The position numbers and the translations under genes are program-made. Of a stretch of DNA of 64,000 nt, positions 59,801-64,000 are shown in pieces; position 1 is the stretch's first letter; each line of letters begins with the position of its first letter. The DNA lies in contig OU744726.1 in assembly GCA_916613615.1 (NCBI GenBank), positions 19,223,515 to 19,287,514 of the forward strand, written 5' to 3'. Below the pieces are notes generated by a model. It was not told where the DNA came from. It worked only from the letters and a program-made list of their open reading frames with translations, and did not search any database. Source of the DNA: Steromphala cineraria. Taxonomy: Eukaryota > Mollusca > Gastropoda > Trochida > Trochidae.

Positions 59801-62800
59801 TAGGATTGGCAAACAGCAAAACCACTTATGAAAGACATGGTACTTTTCAAGGACATTTTATCATTTTTCAAATACATATATATTCGCAGGTCAAGTGACA
59901 AAACTTTCGATTTCGATGTCCCCATTTTCAAAAGTGCCGCATTCCACCATTGGAATTTTCCGAAAGCAATCGATCATGAGAAGCAGAAATAACCGATTTT
60001 CTTGGAATGATTTGAAGCTTGCAGACTGGTTTCATTTCATGCCGTTTTCCATCAATTTGCGCAGTTAGAAGAACTATGATACTACCGTGTTTTAGATTGT
60101 GATCAATGTCACAGTAAATTCCAGTATATTTTTTTTTCAATTTCAAGGACATTACCGCAAAATTCAAGTACTTTTTAAGGACATTTAATAAGCATTGTAA
60201 TTCAAGTACTTTTCCAGTATTAAAACAAAATTAAAGTACTTTTCCAGTATTAAAACAAAATTCAAGTACTTTTCCCGGCACCTGCAACCATTAAAGATGA
60301 TGTTGTGCCAGTCCCAATCAAATTAATTAAAGTCTTGCTTTATTGCCCTATATGGTTGCAGACTTGCAGTACCTTCATTCCAATGAAACGCAATATTCAA
60401 ATAAATTCTGACTATCAGACATGCTGCGGTAGACTGAATGATGGTACAGAAAAGTTTAGCAAATGCTGTAAGGCTTGAATTAGCTATTGTTTAAGACTAG
60501 CCTAAAAGAGAAATTTGAGAAGTTTGAGGACATCAGGTTATGGATTAACTTGTAATTCATCATATGCTTCCAGATTTGAATTTAATTTTCTAAAGTTTGC
60601 TCAAGGCAATTAGACTGGCACATCAACACTTTTAGGTGTGTGAGGCCTCATGGAAAGTCAGACAATTATTTTCCAGTTAGGTGATAATTCAAGTTTCTTT
60701 TGATAGACCAAGTGGAGGTATGAACATACAGGTTAGATCAGATGCAATATCAATTCAGTTCTCCAGATATTTTCTCCTAAATCTAAAAAAATTCATCTTA
60801 AAGATTGGCTTGAAATCCAAAATTATTTTTTTTCATATGAAAAAAAGTGTTAATGTTAGTATCTGGAGTACCGATTGAAAAATGATGCAATGAATGAATA
60901 TAATGAAAGGTTGAACAATGAGAGGATGAATGAATGAATCAATCAATTACTGACACAATGCATTTTCTCTTTAAGATTTTATAATGAAATGCTACATGGG
61001 TAATGATTCTGTAATGAATGAAATGAATCTACATGACTTTAACTTCATAATGTTTTTTTTATCATAACCTGATTCCAATTCAACACATTTACTTTATGTT
61101 CCTTTGGATAACAGTTATAAGTCAAACCTAAATTGAATCATACCTTAATATTTGAGTCACTACAAATGATTAACCAAGACCTTTTCAATACCTTTAACTT
61201 AAGCCTGTAATAATGTACAAATGCTTAACGAAAGTCTCAAATCTAGATAAGTACCTCCAAGTGTGAACTGTTTCTGCTCTGTGAAGTTGCCGAGGTACTG
61301 GGTCTTGGTGTACAGGGATTGTGTGATGCCTGTCATCTTCAGTCTGTACTCCCTGTTAGCTGGGATATTTGTCAGATTCACCTGAAAGGAGGCATAAAAA
61401 TAACACTCTTAATTAGTCGGTCAATATTATATTTGTTAAGGAAAGGTATCGTTCCTCATTTCTGTATTGCAATACATATATAGAGATTATTAACCGAGTG
61501 TGCTTCCATATCATTAATATCATATAATAGGAATAAAATTTGTATTATTCGAGCCTTTGGCGAGCATAATACATATATTTTTACTCCTATTATATGATAT
61601 TAATGATACGGAAACACACGAGGTTAATAATTTCTTTATCATATAATGTCATTTTGAAGTAAAAGGATTTAAACGAAAATATGATACCTTCTAAAAATAT
61701 GTTTGACCTAGATATCGCGGAGTAACTGCTTTCACAATAAACCAAGGTGAAGGTCATATTGTCGGCAATGTACAGTTGTGAACAGTCTAGAAATATTCCT
61801 TCATGAAATGATTTTTTTCACAGTGATAGAAACGTCTCCTTCAATCTATGAACATTTTCAGTCTGATTTCCAATGCACGAGTAAACATTGTATTTTTTAA
61901 TAACACAAAATGCGTAAGAACCAGTTGTCAACGTCGCTACAACAGGGGAAGTAACTCTAACTGCATGAAAAGCTGCATTGTTCATTGATGTTACGCCAGT
62001 TCAGTTACGGTATCCTTAGACTAAACGTCGACTATTTGCGAAGGTGAGGTTGTTGCGTTTGTAACTACGCTACTAGATAATCTGTACTATCACTAGAATA
62101 TGATTTGTTTATGCTGATAAGTTGGTAACCGACACGACCAAAGCGATCTAGGCCTATGTTATGCACGAAAATTGAAGCACCTATTTTTTCGATAGCCGAT
62201 ATTATTAGCTGCATATCATTTTATTTTTAAACGCACAATGAAAACAACTTGAAATGCTTCGATAACCAAGCTATTTCTAAAATACGAATGCGTGATAAGT
62301 TTTGACAGATTTTGTTTACGATATTTTATTCGATAAAAAACCCACAAAACCTGTAAAACTCCTGACGACGTTATCAATGTTTAGAGACCGGTTTAGGACT
62401 CGCATGACATGCATGGAGTTTTGAGAAAATAGTTCGGGTTTTGACCTCATTTGCATTGTTATCAGGGATCTGATAACATGATTACAAGATGGGTTTATTG
62501 CACAGATAACACTGCCCATTATATGATAATGCAATATATTGATACTTATATATTAAAAAAGTTTTTTTTTTTTAAAAATGTTGCAACATTCTAAATGGAG
62601 TGAGATTCAGAGTATCATTTCCCCCCATAGGTTAGTGAAAATTGGGCAAAGTCTCCATCAATGGTTTAACTAAGAACTTGCAGCACTAGCTTGTGTGCCT
62701 GCATTGTTGATAAACAGTAACCCCCAACACTATTTGAACATCAAGTTCAGATGCAGAATGCAAAAGAGCTGGCAAAGAGCAATAACAAGCAAGACTTAAA

Positions 62801-63580
62801 TAACCTAAATGACCCCCGCAGATGTTCACCTAGGAACTAAAGATTGACAAAAGTCACAAAGCTACCTCAGTGGTTTGGCCGTCTACAAGCATGTCCCAGT
62901 ACTTGGCGGACTTCCTGATGTCCCACCACTTGATGAAGTAGTTGTTGATACCCTTGTGGATCACCTCCGGTTCCTCCCATTGGAGGTACACGCTTGTTGG
63001 ACCCGTCACCTCGAATGCTGTGATCTTGGGTGCGCTCGGACCTGGGGGGAGGGAGGAGTTAACATGGTTTACCATTAAATACTGACTAAAATTGTGTTTG
63101 AGAATGCCTGTTTGAAAGACCTTCAAGTGATGAACTTGTTCAGCAATTGCTTTAGAGTTGAGACGCACCGTAAACTCTGATAGTTCAAAACGAATTGACA
63201 CAAGAATGACATCTGCCTTTGCAGTCATGATGTTGTTGCTGGTAATATCATGGCATTGAACAAATGCAACAACCATTAACCAGTGAGTGAGTTGCTTGGG
63301 CAATATTTTAGCCATTAGCGGCGGACCATTAACAAGGGAAAGGGCAGTAACCTTTTTAATTTTTGTGTCATTTTTTCATTGAAATTCTTAGATCTGCATT
63401 TTAAAGCTGACCATATCTCAAATTAATATGATACACATTCTAATATGGTTTGCATCTTGTGGAAAGTGTGGATAAATAACTCACCTTGTACGTCGGTGAT
63501 GCCGGGAAAGTCGGTGCTGAAATCTCCTTTCCCTCCCCCAGTGTACGCTGCCACTCGGATCTGGTACTGTGTGTATGGTT
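44652..63580 (-). CDS. PTPRG: Receptor protein tyrosine phosphatase, R5 (PTPRG/PTPRZ) type, 3' part
   Basis: Twenty exons with GT-AG borders join without a frame break to 848 codons. Order: end of an FNIII domain; one whole FNIII domain; short stalk; TM helix; Cys-containing juxtamembrane; D1 with [34 protein letters not shown] and QTEDQY, all intact; D2 without catalytic residues; C-terminal ETNI. D1 resembles vertebrate PTPRG/PTPRZ in detail ([33 protein letters not shown]). D2 has Asp for the catalytic Cys as in vertebrate R5 enzymes. The protein would span the plasma membrane and dephosphorylate phosphotyrosine through D1. Extracellular ligand and carbonic-anhydrase domain cannot be judged because the 5' exons lie beyond the window. 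The exon list is given in the separate entries. Whether it is PTPRG or PTPRZ is not decidable, since the duplication is vertebrate. Confidence 0.9.
45256..45391 (-). CDS. PTPRG: RPTP exon: D2 pseudo P-loop
   Basis: 136 nt, phase 2 to 0, acceptor tatcgccag|GTA and donor ACTAAG|gtcagt. It continues [20 protein letters not shown], where the P-loop Arg is also absent, then [20 protein letters not shown]. This parallels YGAVSAGMLCAL of vertebrate PTPRG D2. Confidence 0.92.
45459..45745. repeat. Tandem repeat, about 136 bp x 2-3, RPTP intron
   Basis: attgttttactcttgt at 45596 recurs at 45731, with a diverged copy (attgatttacttttgt) at 45459. Shared words include ttacaatgt and tgtgacac. Diverged. 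Confidence 0.65.
45902..46047 (-). CDS. PTPRG: RPTP exon: D2 degenerate WPD loop and catalytic site
   Basis: 146 nt, phase 0 to 2, acceptor tgttgcag|TAC and donor GGACAG|gtgaac. The WPD position reads DGWPGACS (Asp lost) and the exon ends GPVIVVD, with Asp where D1 has the catalytic Cys. Confidence 0.93.
46444..46575 (-). CDS. PTPRG: RPTP exon: D2 middle
   Basis: 44 codons, phase 0 to 0, acceptor atcattgcag|GAC and donor ACACAG|gtaggt. It encodes [20 protein letters not shown] and [22 protein letters not shown] replaces the YWP of D1. Confidence 0.92.
46859..46987 (-). CDS. PTPRG: RPTP exon: D2 TQHP..FWRM region
   Basis: 43 codons, phase 0 to 0, acceptor aaattgcag|GGC and donor CATGAG|gtaaaa. 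It reads [20 protein letters not shown] then [20 protein letters not shown]; the TQHP form is typical of RPTP D2 domains. Confidence 0.94.
47551..47721 (-). CDS. PTPRG: RPTP exon: D2 N-terminal part
   Basis: 57 codons, phase 0 to 0, acceptor ctccacag|CTT and donor CTGCAG|gtttgt. It encodes [20 protein letters not shown] and [20 protein letters not shown], the D2 counterpart of the KNR and DYINA motifs. Confidence 0.93.
47990..48154 (-). CDS. PTPRG: RPTP exon: D1 end and D1-D2 linker
   Basis: 55 codons, phase 0 to 0, acceptor tcttgcag|GAC and donor TACAAG|gtaaga. It reads [20 protein letters not shown] and the linker [14 protein letters not shown], corresponding to [21 protein letters not shown] of vertebrate PTPRG. 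Confidence 0.94.
48721..48769. promoter_or_regulatory. CRE-like cluster in RPTP intron
   Basis: TGACGTCA at 48721 and 48745 and tgacgtcg at 48762. Consensus ATF/CREB words, about 50 bp in all. No evidence of function. Confidence 0.35.
49077..49189. repeat. Near-perfect 113-bp hairpin, RPTP intron
   Basis: The left arm runs atacagaacgtcatacgtgt.. to tgtattgaac and ..gatgtc, centre atg, then the inverse arm ending ..gttctgtat. Arms of about 55 nt differ only in a 4-5 base internal patch (tcga/gagt). It lies between the exons at 47990-48154 and 49331-49466. Confidence 0.9.
49331..49466 (-). CDS. PTPRG: RPTP exon: D1 P-loop
   Basis: 136 nt, phase 2 to 0, acceptor gtacccag|TGC and donor ACTGAG|gtacgt. 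With the preceding exon it reads [18 protein letters not shown], the intact signature CX5R motif, and ends [11 protein letters not shown] with the conserved Q-loop Gln. Confidence 0.96.
49920..50083 (-). CDS. PTPRG: RPTP exon: D1 WPD loop to catalytic Cys
   Basis: 164 nt, phase 0 to 2, acceptor tgattacag|AAG and donor CTGCAG|gtgggt. It contains [20 protein letters not shown] with the general-acid Asp, and ends PIVVHC, placing the catalytic Cys codon at the exon edge. The Ser of HCSAG is split by the intron. Confidence 0.95.
50168..51473 (-). mobile_element. Pearl-like element in RPTP intron, reverse orientation
   Basis: On the + strand it starts aaaaaatagagccattggct (3' hairpin end), has about seven core units (aggggtcacaggg anchors at 50521, 50667, 50811, 50956, 51101 and 51246), then (GGAC/GGAT)n and the 5' end ccataagcccatcgggcc..agatgagctaaaaat. 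It is antisense to the window but sense to the phosphatase gene. The core is a different subfamily from blocks 1-4. Confidence 0.85.
52836..52877 (-). CDS. PTPRG: RPTP candidate 42-nt cassette exon in D1
   Basis: Minus-strand exon between a strong pyrimidine tract plus AG (tttatttgttttgttag) and gtagtt. It has 14 open codons, [14 protein letters not shown], phase 0 to 0. It would insert after ..NMKVKK and before KHSVKGVGE, a loop before the WPD strand. Vertebrate R5 enzymes have 10-15 variable residues there, which the next exon already supplies, so this is probably alternative. No homology supports it directly. Confidence 0.45.
53589..53723 (-). CDS. PTPRG: RPTP exon: D1 KCDQYWP region, tandem donor
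   Basis: 45 codons, phase 0 to 0, acceptor ccttttcag|CGT. It encodes [20 protein letters not shown] and runs to [10 protein letters not shown] before gtatgc. A second GT 9 nt earlier (ATGAAG|gtaaaa, exon end 53598) would drop Val-Lys-Lys. The longer form is preferred because vertebrate R5 enzymes read RNTKVKK/RNTKIKK here. Confidence 0.9.
54050..54184 (-). CDS. PTPRG: RPTP exon: D1 ATQGP..FWRM region
   Basis: 45 codons, phase 0 to 0, acceptor ttgttgcag|GGC and donor GGACGG|gtaagt. It encodes [20 protein letters not shown] and [20 protein letters not shown], canonical PTP motifs. Confidence 0.95.
54534..54613 (-). CDS. PTPRG: RPTP exon: D1 [13 protein letters not shown]
   Basis: 80 nt, phase 1 to 0, acceptor ctgtttcag|TCG and donor ATTGAT|gtaagt. 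It reads [20 protein letters not shown] then NANYID, the phosphotyrosine-recognition region of classical PTPs. Confidence 0.93.
54812..54893 (-). CDS. PTPRG: RPTP exon: D1 KNRY motif
   Basis: 82 nt, phase 0 to 1, acceptor taaacaag|AAT and donor GCTGCAT|gtgagt. It encodes [20 protein letters not shown] and RYINIAA, including the substrate-loop KNRYxNI motif. A second AG 11 nt into the exon (cttcag|TTG) would break the frame, so the weaker upstream AG must be used. Confidence 0.85.
55271..55368 (-). CDS. PTPRG: RPTP exon: start of D1 wedge helix
   Basis: 98 nt, phase 1 to 0, acceptor gttccag|ATG and donor TTTGAT|gtaagt. It reads [20 protein letters not shown] then SQEFD, matching [25 protein letters not shown]-type sequence at the start of vertebrate R5 D1. 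Confidence 0.92.
55715..55821 (-). CDS. PTPRG: RPTP exon: juxtamembrane segment
   Basis: 107 nt, phase 2 to 1, acceptor tgttgcag|ATC and donor CAGCAG|gtacgt. It encodes [20 protein letters not shown], then a Ser/Thr/Pro-rich stretch. Two Cys directly inside the membrane are candidate palmitoylation sites (inference). Confidence 0.88.
56440..56554 (-). CDS. PTPRG: RPTP exon: transmembrane helix
   Basis: 115 nt, phase 1 to 2, acceptor tacccacag|TTC and donor ATACAG|gtatga. It encodes [20 protein letters not shown] and then the hydrophobic run [18 protein letters not shown]. The outside is acidic and the inside is marked by Arg, which sets type I topology. Confidence 0.93.
57922..57930 (-). CDS. 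PTPRG: RPTP 9-nt microexon (stalk), probable
   Basis: Minus-strand GATGGGCTG, preceded by a strong tract and AG (ttacttccttctaag) and followed by gtgagtac. It is phase 1 to 1 and adds Gly-Trp-Ala between the stalk exon (..EADDY) and the transmembrane exon (VPRIEK..). The splice sites are better than those of some constitutive exons here, but a 9-nt exon cannot be proven without RNA. Confidence 0.55.
59517..59564 (-). CDS. PTPRG: RPTP exon: extracellular stalk (48 nt)
   Basis: 48 nt, phase 1 to 1, acceptor ttgtag|CGA and donor CTATG|gtaggt. It reads [16 protein letters not shown]. It is symmetrical and could be skipped without a frameshift. The acceptor pyrimidine tract is poor, which fits alternative use. 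Confidence 0.7.
60200..60276. repeat. 36-bp direct repeat x 2.5
   Basis: caagtacttttccagtatta plus aaacaaaatt occurs twice and partly a third time, in the RPTP intron between the stalk and FNIII exons. Confidence 0.7.
61255..61381 (-). CDS. PTPRG: RPTP exon: FNIII domain, second half
   Basis: 127 nt, phase 0 to 1, acceptor cctttcag|GTG and donor TTGGAG|gtactt. It encodes [20 protein letters not shown], the L-x-N-x-x-P-x-x-x-Y-R pattern of the FNIII E/F strands, then [20 protein letters not shown]. It completes the domain begun in the preceding exon. Confidence 0.92.
61486..61631. mobile_element. 146-bp foldback element, RPTP intron
   Basis: attattaaccgagtgtg .. tatcattaatatcatataat on the left; its inverse attatatgatattaatgata .. 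cgaggttaataat on the right. The loop holds gagcctttggcgagc. AT-rich arms. Confidence 0.75.
62866..63041 (-). CDS. PTPRG: RPTP exon: FNIII domain, first half
   Basis: 176 nt, phase 1 to 0, acceptor tccccccag|GTC and donor ACTGAG|gtagct. It contains [20 protein letters not shown] followed by [16 protein letters not shown], the Pro-rich start and B/C strands with the conserved Trp. Confidence 0.92.
63485..63580 (-). CDS. PTPRG: RPTP exon: end of upstream FNIII domain
   Basis: 96 nt, phase 1 to 1, acceptor atccccacag|AAC and donor TACAAG|gtgagt on the minus strand. It encodes [20 protein letters not shown], the F/G strand region of an FNIII domain. This is the most 5' exon I can support in the window. 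Confidence 0.88.
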
Positions 63581-64000
63581 CTGTGGGGATAACAAAACAA
63601 TATTCAGACTGACAACAAGCATCAAAGATATTTGAAGATGTATCTGCTGAAAAATAAATGTGAGCCTTTATATATTCCATTGCCGGATAAGGAGAATATG
63701 TCAGAAGCTAATTAAGGACATTTACTGGAACTTTTAGTTCTGGATTATAACATGAAATAAAATATTGCTTTTCAGCATTAATTTAACGGCAATTATTTTT
63801 TTTAATATTGTCTAACAGATAGTTACCTGGTACCGTTTTTGGCTTTTTATGATTTGTCATATGATTTGAAGAAATGATTCTGTCAGTCTATACATTTTAA
63901 GCATGATCTCAAAAAGCAAAACCAAAACACAAAAAAAACAAAAACATTTAATGCATTCACCATGAACTAATTTTAAGAAGTTGGGGACAAAGCTATCAAA

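Larger units (their letters stand above)
56555..61254 (-). other. RPTP introns around the stalk exons
   Basis: About 4.7 kb containing the 9-nt microexon and the 48-nt exon. The rest is AT-rich without recognisable genes; a 36-bp repeat lies at 60.2 kb. Confidence 0.5.

Noticed and set aside
63829..63844. Possible additional 5' RPTP exon ending CCAG|gtaact
   Set aside because: Phase would fit the next exon, but the upstream codons show no FNIII pattern and no good acceptor was found.
1..64000. CRISPR array, operon, prophage or bacterial defence system
   Set aside because: Repeats are satellites or transposons without unique spacers, and genes are intron-bearing animal genes.

Overview
The window looks like nuclear DNA of a mollusc, most likely a bivalve. 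It is AT-rich, has short exons split by long GT-AG introns, and is crowded with small non-autonomous transposons. The commonest repeat carries a (CCGT/ACGG)n tetranucleotide tract plus tandem core units of about 146 bp. This is the layout described for bivalve 'pearl' elements, which are non-autonomous Helitron-like. The species cannot be named from sequence alone.

Two protein-coding genes are supported, and they converge. On the + strand, ten coding exons (13315-29278) encode a complete 389-residue pleckstrin (PH-DEP-acidic linker-PH). On the - strand, twenty coding exons (63580 down to 44652), plus a 9-nt microexon and a 42-nt candidate cassette exon, encode the 3' part of a receptor protein tyrosine phosphatase of the R5 (PTPRG/PTPRZ, fly Ptp99A) type: the end of one FNIII domain, one whole FNIII domain, a transmembrane helix, a catalytic D1, a pseudo-phosphatase D2 and a C-terminal PDZ-ligand-like tail. 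All exon phases join without a break, giving 848 in-window codons. The 5' end of this gene lies beyond 64000.

Layout: 1-13.2 kb has no recognised gene. It holds a Helitron-like element (1.8-2.7 kb), three copies of one TA-flanked MITE, a 124-bp tandem repeat and two decayed LINE 3' fragments. 13.3-29.3 kb is the pleckstrin gene. Intron 1 carries an 808-bp long-TIR transposon with a 9-bp target duplication. Intron 4 is almost entirely pearl-like arrays (19.0-26.16 kb), whose last copy abuts the exon 5 splice acceptor. 29.2-30.76 kb is a tandem array grown out of the pleckstrin terminal coding exon. 30.8-43.7 kb is the convergent intergenic region or long 3' UTRs, with foldback elements and a SINE. 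43.7-63.6 kb is the phosphatase gene, with another pearl-like element, a near-perfect 113-bp hairpin and other foldbacks in its introns.

The two genes have no evident shared pathway. The most unusual points are the array of duplicated pleckstrin terminal exons that keep their C-terminal codons and stop, the dozens of acceptor-like sequences brought in by sense-oriented core repeats in both genes, the TE-derived pyrimidine tract next to exon 5, the 9-nt microexon and the 42-nt cassette in the phosphatase, and the long hairpin in a phosphatase intron. No new enzymatic or defence system was seen.
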